Source of the DNA: a bacterium
GTDB lineage: Bacteria; Arandabacterota; Arandabacteria; Arandabacterales; JALGWA01
Direction of reading: 5' to 3'
Length of the DNA stretch: 13,482 nt
Assembly (NCBI GenBank): GCA_025774425.1
Contig: JALGWA010000007.1
Span: 1-13,482 of the forward strand
Shown here: in pieces, positions 1 through 7,607 of the stretch
Layout: every line of letters begins with the position of its first letter
Position numbering within the stretch: the stretch's first letter is position 1
Translations under genes and position numbers: made by a program
The notes under the pieces: generated by a model
The model's input: only the letters and a program-made list of their open reading frames with translations
The model's database searches: none
What the model was told of the DNA's origin: nothing

Positions 1-1
1 A

Positions 2-319
2 GAGATCTGCGCCTTCATCGATGACGAGAATGCCCCGGGGGTGAACTGCAGTGTGCCGGCGAGCTGGTATTGTCATTTCGATGAGGGCAGCAATTGCATC
101 TGGTACAACACCTTCGACAACCCGATCGCCCCAGGAGAGACGTACGGATCGTTTGACCTGTGGGTTGATCCTTCGTACTGCTATCCGACGCTTACGGTCG
201 TGTGGACGCTGACACTGGGCGGGGAGGTTGTCGCTGGTCCGGACACGTCGTACTGGAATTGCGGCCCGACCGCCACCCGGCCGGCCACCTGGGGAACCAT
301 CAAATCGCTTTACAGGTAG
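2..319 (+). CDS. C-terminal end of an exported Cys-rich protein with TWGTIKSLYR tail (5' truncated)
   Basis: The frame is open from the window edge to TAG at 317-319, giving 105 residues. The GTG at 41 is internal, because the frame continues upstream with EICAFIDDENAPG, so the true start lies outside the window. The visible part is rich in Cys, Trp, Tyr and Gly and has alternating hydrophobic stretches (for example YPTLTVVWTLTLGG) that look like the strands of a beta-sandwich or Ig-like domain. It ends in ATWGTIKSLYR, closely matching the last residues of the lamin-tail protein ending at 9208. That shared ending points to an exported protein with a common C-terminal signal. I do not recognise the family of the visible part. 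Reading frame and stop are certain; function is unknown. Confidence 0.8.
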   Translation, partial: EICAFIDDENAPGVNCSVPASWYCHFDEGSNCIWYNTFDNPIAPGETYGSFDLWVDPSYCYPTLTVVWTLTLGGEVVAGPDTSYWNCGPTATRPATWGTIKSLYR

Positions 320-338
320 CGGCGGCTGAGCGGGCAGA

Positions 339-367
339 TTGACAAGCACGGCAAGGGCGCGTAGGAT
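339..367 (+). promoter_or_regulatory. Sigma-70-type promoter upstream of hflX
   Basis: A perfect -35 hexamer TTGACA (339-344) is followed by 17 nt and a -10 hexamer TAGGAT (362-367, 4 of 6 matches). It lies 20 nt after the upstream stop codon and points toward hflX. Transcription would start near 374 and give a leader of about 145 nt. The call is by eye only. Confidence 0.6.
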
Positions 368-419
368 CCTTGCGGAGGAGGATCACGGGAGGCCCTTGGA
401 TCTAGCAGGTACATGATTG

Positions 420-459
420 GAGCCGGAGGCCGGCTCGAGACGGGCCCGGCCTCCGGCTC
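420..459 (+). promoter_or_regulatory. Strong hairpin in hflX leader
   Basis: A perfect 14-bp inverted repeat, GAGCCGGAGGCCGG (420-433) and CCGGCCTCCGGCTC (446-459), has a 12-nt loop. It sits in the leader between the predicted promoter and the hflX ATG. No T tract follows, so it is not a classical intrinsic terminator. It could terminate or attenuate with Rho, or act on translation. Confidence 0.55.
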
Positions 460-496
460 AGGATTTGGGCCGGTCGCGGCGTGGTTCCGGAGAGCG

Positions 497-518
497 GCGC
501 CGCCCGGCCGGGGGGCGC
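497..518 (+). promoter_or_regulatory. Hairpin covering the hflX ribosome binding region
   Basis: GCGCCGCCC (497-505) can pair with GGGGGGCGC (510-518) with one G-G mismatch and a 4-nt loop. The 3' arm contains the only purine run upstream of hflX and ends one base before the ATG at 519. It would hide the ribosome binding region unless it is opened. The area is very GC-rich, so chance pairing is possible. Confidence 0.4.
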
Positions 519-1772
519 ATGTCGGATAGAGAACGGGTTCTGCTCGTCGGGGTCGTGAGGAACGGCGAGGACCGCGCCGCCGAGCAGGACTCCGTGGACG
601 AGCTCGCTGCGCTCACGGCCACGGCCGGGGGCGACGTTGTCGCGACCGTTTTCCAGGAGCGCAAGTCGATCAGCCCGGCGACCTTCGTCGGCAGGGGCAA
701 GGCGGAGGAGATCGAGGGCCTGTGCGCCGCGGAGGGCGTCGACCTCGTCGTGTTCGACGATGATCTGAGCCCCGCCCAGGCCGCCAACCTCGAGAGGATC
801 ACCGGTGTCAGGGTGATAGACCGGAGCCAGCTCATTCTCGACATCTTCGCCCTGGGGGCGCGGACGAATGCAGCCAAGGCGCAGGTGGAACTCGCGCAGA
901 TGCAGTACACCTTGCCCCGCCTAAAGCGCATGTGGGAGCACCTGTCGAGGACCGCGGGCGGCATCGGCACGCGCGGGCCGGGCGAGACCCAGCTCGAGGT
1001 CGACCGGCGGCGGATAAGGCGCAGGATCTTCACGCTGAAGAAGATGCTCGCGAAGATCGAGCGCGACAGGGCGACGAGGACCGCGCGCAGAAGCGGCCTG
1101 GTCAAGGTGAGCCTGGTGGGCTACACGAACGTAGGCAAGTCGGCCCTGTTCAACTCGATGACGCGCGCCAGCGTGCCGACGGGCAACAGGCTTTTCGAGA
1201 CGCTGGATGCGACGACAAGGGTCCTCAATCTTCCGATGCGGGAGTCGGTGCTGCTCAGCGACACCGTCGGCTTCATAAGAAAACTCCCGCACCACCTGGT
1301 GGCTTCCTTCCATGCGACGCTCGAGTGCGTCGTCGAGGCCGACCTCATCATACACGTCGCCGACCTCAGCCACCGCCGGTACGGGCGCCAGATCGAGACG
1401 GTCCGGTCCGTGATGGAGGAGATAGGCGCGGGCGGCAAGCCCGAGGTTCTCGTGCTCAACAAGGTCGATGTCGTCGAGGACGAGGATACGCTCAAGGCGG
1501 CGCGGCGCGCCCACGATAGGGCGGTTCCCGTCAGCGCGCTTCACCGGTGGGGAATCGACGCCCTCAAGGAGAGGGTTCTCGAGTTCGTGCTGGACAGGAA
1601 GACGGAGGTCATCGTCAGCCTCCCGGGAAGCGACGGGAAACTCCTCTCTTACGTCGAACGCTACGGCACGGTCATGAAGCGGGAGGTCAGGGACGGAAAG
1701 GTGGGCCTCCGCGTGAGAATGGAAAGGCGTTTCCTCAAACCCCTCCAGGAATACATTGAGCCTGTCACCTGA
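519..1772 (+). CDS. hflX: HflX, ribosome-associated GTPase
   Basis: HflX is a cytoplasmic GTPase of the OBG-HflX family that binds ribosomes and splits stalled or hibernating 70S particles. The protein is 417 aa from ATG 519. Visible motifs are the N-terminal domain with FVGRGKAEEI (residues 56-65), the linker signature GGIGTRGPGETQLE (147-160), the P-loop GYTNVGKS (201-208), switch II DTVGF (248-252), NKVD (314-317) and the G5-like PVSAL (337-341). All are intact and the length is normal for the family. A longer frame from TTG 417 exists, but its extra 34 residues are Arg/Gly/Pro-rich, lie over the leader hairpins and match nothing in HflX. MSDRERVLLVGV is the usual type of N-terminus. The next gene starts inside its last codons, suggesting co-transcription. 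Confidence 0.95.
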   Translation: MSDRERVLLVGVVRNGEDRAAEQDSVDELAALTATAGGDVVATVFQERKSISPATFVGRGKAEEIEGLCAAEGVDLVVFDDDLSPAQAANLERITGVRVIDRSQLILDIFALGARTNAAKAQVELAQMQYTLPRLKRMWEHLSRTAGGIGTRGPGETQLEVDRRRIRRRIFTLKKMLAKIERDRATRTARRSGLVKVSLVGYTNVGKSALFNSMTRASVPTGNRLFETLDATTRVLNLPMRESVLLSDTVGFIRKLPHHLVASFHATLECVVEADLIIHVADLSHRRYGRQIETVRSVMEEIGAGGKPEVLVLNKVDVVEDEDTLKAARRAHDRAVPVSALHRWGIDALKERVLEFVLDRKTEVIVSLPGSDGKLLSYVERYGTVMKREVRDGKVGLRVRMERRFLKPLQEYIEPVT

Positions 1773-2664
1773 CACTTCGGTTCTCATAACTGGTACGAGC
1801 GGAGCGCTGGGCTGGGTATTGGCGCGTCGGCTGTCCGCCGCCTGCAGGGTGACCGGCACCTACTTCTCGCACGAGTGCGTTCCCGAGGGAGTCGCGCCGA
1901 TGCGTATGGACCTCACCGACGCCGCGAGCGTCGCGGCCGCCCTGGACACCGCCCGCCCGCAGGTGATCGTGCACGCCGCTGCGATGACCGACCCCGACGC
2001 CTGCGAGCGCGACCCGGCCGCCGCGACGGCCGTCAATGTCGCCGGCTGCGCGCGCCTGGTCGAGCACGCCCGCAGGCTGGGTTCGAAGGTCGTGTACATC
2101 TCCACCGATCTGGTTTTCGATGGGGTGCGAGGTGACTACGCGGAGGACGATAAGGCCCGTCCGCTCAGCGTCTACGGCCGATCCAAGCTGGACGCCGAGG
2201 GCGTCGTCCTGCGCGAACGCCGCACCGGGCGACCGGCGGTGATCAGGAGTTCCCTCATCTACGGCTGGGGAAGCCCCGCCAGCGGTACGTTCTTCTCCGC
2301 GGTCCATGCCGCCCTGCGGGCGGGCGGGAGGATGCGGCTCTTCACCGACCAGTTGAGGAACCCGATTCTCGAAGCCGACATCGCAGCGGCCGTGATTCTC
2401 GTGATCGAACGGGACCTCGAGGGCCTCTATCACGCCGGCGGGCCGGAGTCCGTGAGCCGCCTGGAGTTCGGCAAGGCCGTGTGCGATGTTTTCGGTTTCG
2501 ACGAGCGGCTTCTCGAGCCGATCGCAATGCAGGATTTCGAGTACGAGGCGGCGCGTCCGCTCGATTCGACGTTGAATATCTCTCGGCTGGCGCACGCGGC
2601 GGGCTTCGCCCCGCGGGGCCTCATGGAAGGCCTCGCGCATCTGAGGTCGTCAGAGCCGGATTGA
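1756..2664 (+). CDS. RmlD-like NAD(P)-dependent sugar-nucleotide reductase (SDR, extended type)
   Basis: This 302-aa extended short-chain dehydrogenase resembles RmlD (dTDP-4-dehydrorhamnose reductase). It has a Rossmann glycine motif TGTSGALG (12-19), a short beta strand followed by an acidic MDLTD segment, HAAAMTDPDACE typical of RmlD, the catalytic region YISTDLVFDG (114-123) and the catalytic pair Tyr140/Lys144 in VYGRSK. The start is TTG 1756, preceded by AGGA at 1747-1750 and overlapping hflX by 17 nt. No other start lies before the nucleotide-binding strand. There are no rml neighbours, so the substrate may be another nucleotide sugar. It could also be a MAT2B-like regulatory relative. 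Family call is firm, exact reaction is not. Confidence 0.85.
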   Translation: MSLSPDTSVLITGTSGALGWVLARRLSAACRVTGTYFSHECVPEGVAPMRMDLTDAASVAAALDTARPQVIVHAAAMTDPDACERDPAAATAVNVAGCARLVEHARRLGSKVVYISTDLVFDGVRGDYAEDDKARPLSVYGRSKLDAEGVVLRERRTGRPAVIRSSLIYGWGSPASGTFFSAVHAALRAGGRMRLFTDQLRNPILEADIAAAVILVIERDLEGLYHAGGPESVSRLEFGKAVCDVFGFDERLLEPIAMQDFEYEAARPLDSTLNISRLAHAAGFAPRGLMEGLAHLRSSEPD

Positions 2665-2690
2665 CCGCGGACGCCGCCTGCGGCTAATAT
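2661..2690 (+). promoter_or_regulatory. Promoter for the class V PLP enzyme
   Basis: TTGACC (2661-2666, 5 of 6) is followed after 18 nt by TAATAT (2685-2690, 4 of 6). The -35 overlaps the stop codon of the upstream reductase. The predicted start near 2697 leaves a leader of about 32 nt with a strong AGGAGG (2714-2719) before GTG 2729. Confidence 0.45.
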
Positions 2691-2728
2691 CGTGGCGTGG
2701 AAGAGGAGCAACCAGGAGGCTTGATGTC

Positions 2729-3874
2729 GTGGACAAGTTCAACAGGGTCCGTGATCTCTTCCCGGTGACGAAGAGGCTCATCTACTTCAACCATGCGGCG
2801 GTCTCTCCGCTCTCGGCGCGCACCGCCGGATCCATCGAGCGACAGGTGAGGGAACAGATGGAGTACGGCGTGGAGAAGGAATGTATCTGGGAAGAGCGTG
2901 TCGAGAAGGGGCGGCGCCTCGCGGCCGGGCTTCTCAACGCCGAGCCCGGCGAGATAGCCTTCGTCAAGAATACCACGGAGGGCCTCAATTTGTTCGCGCG
3001 GGGGCTCGACTGGCGCGAGGGCGACAACGTCGTGCTTCCCCGTGTGGAGTTTCCCGCCAACGTGTATCCATGGCTCTCGCTGGAGAGCAGGGGCGTGGGC
3101 ATCAAGTTCGTCCGGGAGAGGGCGGGGCGGATCCCGGTGGAGGACATCGAAAAGGCGATGGACGGCCGGACGAGGGTGGTGGCCGTGAGTTTCGTCGAGT
3201 TCTCGAGCGGTTTCAGGAATGACCTCGAGCGCATCGGCGGGTTGTGCAAGGAGCGGGGCGTCCATCTCGTCGTCGACGGCATACAGGGTGTCGGCGCCCT
3301 CCGGCTGGATGTCAGGAGATGCAACATCAGCGCGATGTCCGCCGCAGGCCACAAGTGGCTGCTCTCGCCCCAGGGCACGGGCATTTTCTACTGCGCCCTC
3401 GAAGTGATGAAGAATCTCGAGCATCCCGCGCCGGGTTGGATGTCCGTCAAAGGGTGGACCGACTACTACAACTTCGCCTACGACCTCTTCGACGACAGCA
3501 GGCGCTACGAGTCGGCGCAGCGCAACCTGCTGGGGCTTTGTGGGCTCACCGAGTCACTCGAGCTCATCGATGAACTCGGTATCGAGGATATCGAGCGGCG
3601 GGTGTTCGACATCACGGACTATCTCTGCGACCTCCTGGAGAGGAGGGGCTTCACGGTGTTCTCCCCGCGCGGGGAAGGCGAGAAGTCCGGCATCGTCTCC
3701 TTCCACGTCAAGGGGGGCGACGCGGACGGGATCAGGGAGTCGCTCCGCCGGAGGGGGATCATCGTCTCCGCCCGCGACGGCAGGCTGCGCGCGTCGCCGC
3801 ATTATTACAATTCCTTCGAGGAAGTCGAGCGATTCGTCGACGCGCTTCCGGATCAGGCTAGCGCGCTGGCCTGA
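2729..3874 (+). CDS. Class V aminotransferase-fold PLP enzyme
   Basis: This 381-aa fold-type I PLP enzyme belongs to the aminotransferase class V superfamily (isopenicillin-N-epimerase, SufS and kynureninase relatives). YFNHAAVSPLS (19-29) is the usual substrate-side start. FVKNTTEGLNLFARGL (78-93) forms the phosphate-binding turn. VVDGIQGVGAL (181-191) supplies the cofactor Asp183 and Gln186. AAGHKWL (205-211) carries the Schiff-base Lys209. The C-terminal VSARDGRLRASPHYYNS resembles the arginine substrate-binding end seen in this group. The reactive Cys loop of cysteine desulfurases is absent, so a SufS/IscS role is unlikely. GTG is the start because AGGAGG lies 9 nt upstream and the nearby ATG is out of frame. 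Substrate unknown. Confidence 0.85.
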   Translation: MDKFNRVRDLFPVTKRLIYFNHAAVSPLSARTAGSIERQVREQMEYGVEKECIWEERVEKGRRLAAGLLNAEPGEIAFVKNTTEGLNLFARGLDWREGDNVVLPRVEFPANVYPWLSLESRGVGIKFVRERAGRIPVEDIEKAMDGRTRVVAVSFVEFSSGFRNDLERIGGLCKERGVHLVVDGIQGVGALRLDVRRCNISAMSAAGHKWLLSPQGTGIFYCALEVMKNLEHPAPGWMSVKGWTDYYNFAYDLFDDSRRYESAQRNLLGLCGLTESLELIDELGIEDIERRVFDITDYLCDLLERRGFTVFSPRGEGEKSGIVSFHVKGGDADGIRESLRRRGIIVSARDGRLRASPHYYNSFEEVERFVDALPDQASALA

Positions 3875-3886
3875 AGCGCCGCGCTA
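3859..3886. terminator. Dyad between convergent stop codons
   Basis: TAGCGCG (3859-3865) and CGCGCTA (3880-3886) form a 7-bp perfect stem with a 14-nt loop. The dyad spans both the + strand TGA (3872-3874) and the - strand TAG (3884-3886). No T tract follows on either strand. It may be a weak bidirectional end or a chance GC dyad. Confidence 0.3.
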
Positions 3887-4372
3887 CTGGATGTAGCCGA
3901 GCGACCGGAGCTCCCGCTTGACGTCCCCGTCGAGCTCGACCGGCCGCCGCGCGCGCCGGTCACGGCCGCCGTGCCGGACGAGGAAGAAAGGCGCGCCCGG
4001 GTGCAAGGGCGGCTCTCCGAGTTCCTTGAGGGCGCTTCGCCCCGCCCTTCTCCCGAAGGGCATTTCTGCGGGGTGGGACAGCCGCTCTCCGATGTAGGTC
4101 ACGGCCGTGGCCGGCTTGCCGTCGAGGAGGAAGTTGAATTCGACCGTTCCTCTCGGGGGTTCCACCTTGAAGGCCAGCGTGAATCCTCCGTCCGGCGAGG
4201 GCCCCGCCAGCCGGATACGCGATTGGTCCAGGCGGCGCAACCCGATCGCGCCGTCGTCGAGGGGTCGACCCGCTGAGTCGAGTGCCTTGTAGAGGGTTAT
4301 GCCGCCGCGGGCCGATGCCTTCCCGGCGGTGACGGTCATGTCGAGATCGTGTCCCTTGCCGCCTGCGTCGCC
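3884..4372 (-). pseudogene. C-terminal part of sulfatase-fold protein A, separated by an in-frame TAA
   Basis: Immediately after the TAA at 4375-4373 the same frame stays open for 162 residues to TAG at 3884. From the MTVTAG segment onward its 151 residues match the last 151 of the neighbouring paralog with no gap: AFKV, LDG and MPF fall at identical distances, and both end in ELRS(L/V)GY(I/L)Q. It looks like a beta-rich C-terminal domain of the upstream sulfatase. ATG 4339 could start a free fragment, but I see no ribosome binding site there. Either the gene carries a recent nonsense mutation or sequence error, or the stop is read through. The preserved frame argues against long decay. Confidence 0.7.
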
Positions 4373-5692
4373 TTACACGTACCATGTGCCCGATACCCGG
4401 AAGAGGGTCTCCAAGAGGCGGCGTTCGAGCTCCCCTTTTACGCCTGCACGCTCCCCCCCGGGGCCCTGCGTGCCCAGGTCGTGCTTCTCGCCCGGGTCTT
4501 CGGCGAGGTCGAAGAGCATCTCCGCACCCGATCCCATGTGCCTGATCAGCTTGTATGGGAAGGCGGCTACGCTTTTCCGCTCTGGCCCGTAGAGGAGGGC
4601 TTCGGAGAAGGCCTCGTCACCGAGCAGCGCGCCGGGCCGGGGCGGTGCCGCGCTCGATGCGCCGCCGAAGAGCGGCCCGAGGTCCCGGCCTTCCATGTCT
4701 GCAGAGGTCTCGATGCCGGCTAGGGACAGTACGGTCGGCATGATATCGACGAGCCTCACCATGCCCGGCACGCGCCGGCCCGCGGGGATGCGGCCGGGCA
4801 GGCGGAAGATGAGCGGTACCCGGAGGAGTTCATCATACAGGGTGTGGCCGTGGGCGAAGCCCCCGTGGTCGAAGAGCTCCTCGCCGTGATCGCTCATGAA
4901 GACGATGAGGGTGTTGTCGCCGAGGTTGCGGTCGTCGAGCCCCTGGATGAGATCGCCGATGGCCTTGTCGGCGAAGGCTATCTCGCCGTCGTAGAGGGCG
5001 ACGATGTGTGTCCTGTCGCGCTCCGGAAGCGCGTTCATTCTCTCGAAACCGTTCATGCGGTCGGTCGGCAGGAACTCGGGGTCGAAGCGGCAGCCCAACG
5101 GACCGCCGTAGCCCGGGTCGAAGAGCGTGTCGTAGGGAGCGGGCGGCGAGTACGGAAGATGCGGGTCGTAGTAATGCACGAAGATGAAGAAGGGGCGATC
5201 GCCCTGCCCGTCTATCCACTCGAGTGCGGCGCGGGTGGTGCCGTCGGCGGCCCTGCCGGCCGTGATGGGCTCGACGTCGTAGTGCGCGAAGCCGCGGTCG
5301 ATTCCGAAGACCGGGTTGAGCGCCGCCGTGTTCACTATCGCCCCGGTCGAATAGCCGTTTTCCGCGAGTATCGTCGCCATCGTGGGGAAACCGAGTCCCA
5401 TCGCGCTCTTCAAGAACCCGGCGCCGTGCTGCGAGGGGTAGAGCGAGGTGAAGGCGCTCGCGAAGGACGGAAGCGTCCAGGGGGCGTGGCTGACGGCGTA
5501 CTCGAAGAGCGTGCCTTCGGAGGCGAGGCGATCTATGGCCGGGCTCGTCTCCCTCTCGTAACCGTAGCAACCGAGGTGGTCCGCCCTCACCGTGTCCAGG
5601 CCGATGAAAGCGATGTTCGGCGGCCGCGGTTCTTCCCCGCAGGAGCACAGCGCCGAGGCGGCGAGCAGCGCCGCCATAATGAACCTCTTCAT
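4373..5692 (-). CDS. Sulfatase-fold lipoprotein A (alkaline phosphatase superfamily, Thr-type), ends at premature TAA
   Basis: This 439-aa protein has the sulfatase fold (PF00884-like). The N-terminus is a short hydrophobic signal with a lipobox-like LCSC at Cys18. The metal-binding strand is FIGLDTVRADHLGCYGY (Asp33), and the second metal site is SDHGEELFDHGGFAHGH (Asp268, His269). FFIFVHYYDPHLPY is typical of the family. At the nucleophile position the CxPSR motif for formylglycine is replaced by WTLPSF (72-77), so Thr73 is the likely nucleophile. Such Thr is known in LtaS/EptA-type phosphotransferases, so a sulfatase reaction should not be assumed. GGGAGGGG lies 11 nt before ATG 5692, and the gene starts 21 nt after its paralog, indicating one operon. 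It stops at TAA 4375-4373, exactly where the paralog has Glu. Confidence 0.85.
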   Translation of the reverse strand: MKRFIMAALLAASALCSCGEEPRPPNIAFIGLDTVRADHLGCYGYERETSPAIDRLASEGTLFEYAVSHAPWTLPSFASAFTSLYPSQHGAGFLKSAMGLGFPTMATILAENGYSTGAIVNTAALNPVFGIDRGFAHYDVEPITAGRAADGTTRAALEWIDGQGDRPFFIFVHYYDPHLPYSPPAPYDTLFDPGYGGPLGCRFDPEFLPTDRMNGFERMNALPERDRTHIVALYDGEIAFADKAIGDLIQGLDDRNLGDNTLIVFMSDHGEELFDHGGFAHGHTLYDELLRVPLIFRLPGRIPAGRRVPGMVRLVDIMPTVLSLAGIETSADMEGRDLGPLFGGASSAAPPRPGALLGDEAFSEALLYGPERKSVAAFPYKLIRHMGSGAEMLFDLAEDPGEKHDLGTQGPGGERAGVKGELERRLLETLFRVSGTWYV

Positions 5693-5713
5693 CGTTGCAG
5701 ATACCCCTCCCGG

Positions 5714-7531
5714 CTACTGGAGGTAGCCCACGGAGCGGAGTTCGCTTCTCATGCTTTCGCCGAGATCGAAGGCGGTTGCGTCGCCGATGGCACGGCCCGA
5801 TCGCCAGATGAGTATGTAGGGACCGTCGGGTCTCCCGGCGGGGGCACCCGTGTCCAGCCGCACGCCCCGCCGCCTGCGCACCGTGAACGGCATAGTAGGC
5901 GGATGTTCCATGCCTGTCCCGAGGTAAATCGACTCGATCGCGGTCCCGCCGTCCAGCCGCACGTCGATTCTGAGCGGTGTGTTCTCGGGATCGACCTTGA
6001 AGGCGATCGTCGCGTTGCTGCTCAGTCTGAGGTCGCTTGCGCTTATCGTGTGCGTGGCGTACCCGGCTGCGCCTATCGGTCCGGCGTCCATCATGCGGCC
6101 GTCTCGATCGAACATGCGCGAGATGTAAATGCTCCCGGCTCTCTTGTCGGCGAGCGCATCGACAGAGATGTCGAAGGAATGTTGCTCGCCTGCGCCGGAT
6201 ATCTCGATGTACCACGATTCGGAAACCCCGAAGACGGTCTTGACGAGGAGCTCCTCGAGCGCCCTCAGTGCTTCCGGGTTGGCTCCCGCGACGTCCTCCG
6301 CCTCGGCCGGATCGGTCCGGAGGTCGACCAGGGTGCCGCGGCCCGACGTCACCTCGTAGGTATATTTCCACGGGTAGGCCGTAACCGACTTTCTCTCGGT
6401 GCCGTATAGCAGCGACTCGGAATACCCGACCCCCGCCGGCAACAGGCTGCCCTCCGGGGCGCGGGCCTCCCCGTCGCCGGTGATGAGCGGCTTGAGGCTT
6501 GCGCCCTCGAGATGCGCCGCCGGCTGGATGCCCAGGAAGTCCAGGAACGTGGGGGTGACGTCGGTGAGCCGAACGTGGGCCGTCACGCGCGACGGTCCGG
6601 CGACGGTCCGCGGAGGCGCCACTATCAGCGGAACCTTGATGACTTCATTGTACAGCGAGTGGCCGTGCTCGAACCCGCCGTGTTCGAAAAACTCCTCCCC
6701 GTGGTCGCCCAGCAGGATAATGAGCGTCCTGTCGGCGAGGTGCCTCTCCTCCAGGCCGGCCAAGAGTCGGCCGACGGCATGGTCCGCGAACCGGATTTCC
6801 CCGTCATAGAGCGCCCTTATGTATTCCCAGTCTTCCTCGGACACGGATTTCATGGACTCGAAGTTGGTGGCCCGCGCGCGAGGGAAGACGCTTATGTCGA
6901 AGGGCAGCGGCAAGCTCCCCGCGTAGTCGGGACAGAATTGTCTGTCGTAAGGTGGCGGCGCACCGTAGGGGAGGTGGGGGTCGAAGTAATGGACGAAAAT
7001 GAAAAAGGGTTCGTCGATGTGCTCGTCTATCCACGCGAGGGCGTCGGCGGTCGTGCCGTCCGCGACCCGGCCCGCGAAGGGCGGCTTGTAGTCGTAGTAT
7101 TCGAAGCCGCGGTCCAGCTTGAACTCGGGTCTCAGGAAGGGCGCGTTGACGATGGCGGCTGTCGAGTAGCCCCTCTTGAGCAGCATCATGGCCAGCGTCG
7201 GGTGATCCGTCCGGAGGTGCGTATTGAGGGCCGAGGCGCCGTGTTGGGACGGGTAGAGCGAGGTGAATATGGTCGCGAATGACGGCAGCGTCCATGGAGC
7301 CTGGCTGGTGACGTTCTCGAAGAGCGCCCCCCGCGCGGCGAGACTGTCTATTTCCGGGCTGGTGTCGCGCCCATACCCGTAGCAGCCGAGGTGATCCGGT
7401 CGCAGGGTGTCGATGCCGATAATGACGACGTTGAGGGGCTGGCTCCCGCGGCTGCATCCAGCCCACACCGTCAGCGCCGAGACGGCCGCCACGGCCGCCA
7501 GCCTCCAGAAATCATGCCTCATCACGCCCAT
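5714..7531 (-). CDS. Sulfatase-fold lipoprotein B (alkaline phosphatase superfamily, Thr-type), full length
   Basis: This is the intact 605-aa paralog of the downstream gene. It has a hydrophobic N-terminus ending VWAGCS (Cys26, lipoprotein-like although Trp at -3 is atypical), IIGIDTLRPDHLGCYGYGRDTSPEID with metal ligand Asp41, APWTLPSFATIFTSLYPS with Thr81 in place of the formylglycine Cys, FFIFVHYFDPHLPYG, and GDHGEEFFEHGG as the second metal site. A beta-rich domain of about 160 residues follows WYIEISGAG and ends ELRSVGYLQ. The frame stays open upstream for hundreds of codons antisense to the lamin-tail gene, but sulfatase sequence begins only here. ATG 7531 and ATG 7522 are both possible; 7522 gives 602 codons, equal to the paralog. 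It is the first gene of the two-gene operon. Substrate unknown. Confidence 0.88.
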   Translation of the reverse strand: MGVMRHDFWRLAAVAAVSALTVWAGCSRGSQPLNVVIIGIDTLRPDHLGCYGYGRDTSPEIDSLAARGALFENVTSQAPWTLPSFATIFTSLYPSQHGASALNTHLRTDHPTLAMMLLKRGYSTAAIVNAPFLRPEFKLDRGFEYYDYKPPFAGRVADGTTADALAWIDEHIDEPFFIFVHYFDPHLPYGAPPPYDRQFCPDYAGSLPLPFDISVFPRARATNFESMKSVSEEDWEYIRALYDGEIRFADHAVGRLLAGLEERHLADRTLIILLGDHGEEFFEHGGFEHGHSLYNEVIKVPLIVAPPRTVAGPSRVTAHVRLTDVTPTFLDFLGIQPAAHLEGASLKPLITGDGEARAPEGSLLPAGVGYSESLLYGTERKSVTAYPWKYTYEVTSGRGTLVDLRTDPAEAEDVAGANPEALRALEELLVKTVFGVSESWYIEISGAGEQHSFDISVDALADKRAGSIYISRMFDRDGRMMDAGPIGAAGYATHTISASDLRLSSNATIAFKVDPENTPLRIDVRLDGGTAIESIYLGTGMEHPPTMPFTVRRRRGVRLDTGAPAGRPDGPYILIWRSGRAIGDATAFDLGESMRSELRSVGYLQ

Positions 7532-7537
7532 ACACCC

Positions 7538-7543
7538 AATATA
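7538..7543 (-). promoter_or_regulatory. Possible -10 element of the sulfatase operon
   Basis: TATATT (5 of 6 matches) on the minus strand stands out in a GC-rich region. It lies 6 nt before ATG 7531, so transcription would begin at or near the A of that ATG. No good -35 is visible at 16-18 nt. If real, the transcript from 7531 would be nearly leaderless, which fits the lack of a ribosome binding site. Confidence 0.3.
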
Positions 7544-7607
7544 TCGGCCCGCCTCGGGCCCGGCCACACTATTTTGGCCCTGCGTTTGGGGTCTGGCCGC
7601 ACCCGAC

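Noticed and set aside
417..518. N-terminal extension of hflX from TTG 417
   Set aside because: The 34 extra residues are Arg/Gly/Pro-rich, overlap two hairpins and are not part of HflX; ATG 519 gives the family's usual start.
921..1859. 312-codon minus frame antisense to hflX
   Set aside because: hflX carries every family motif in the + frame, and this frame has no motif and no start signal.
2729..3874. Cysteine desulfurase (SufS/IscS) identity
   Set aside because: The PLP site is present but the reactive Cys loop before the C-terminus is missing.
4844..6409. 521-codon + strand frame antisense to both sulfatases
   Set aside because: It spans two genes and their junction, has no recognisable motif, and its residue composition is that of an antisense GC-rich frame.
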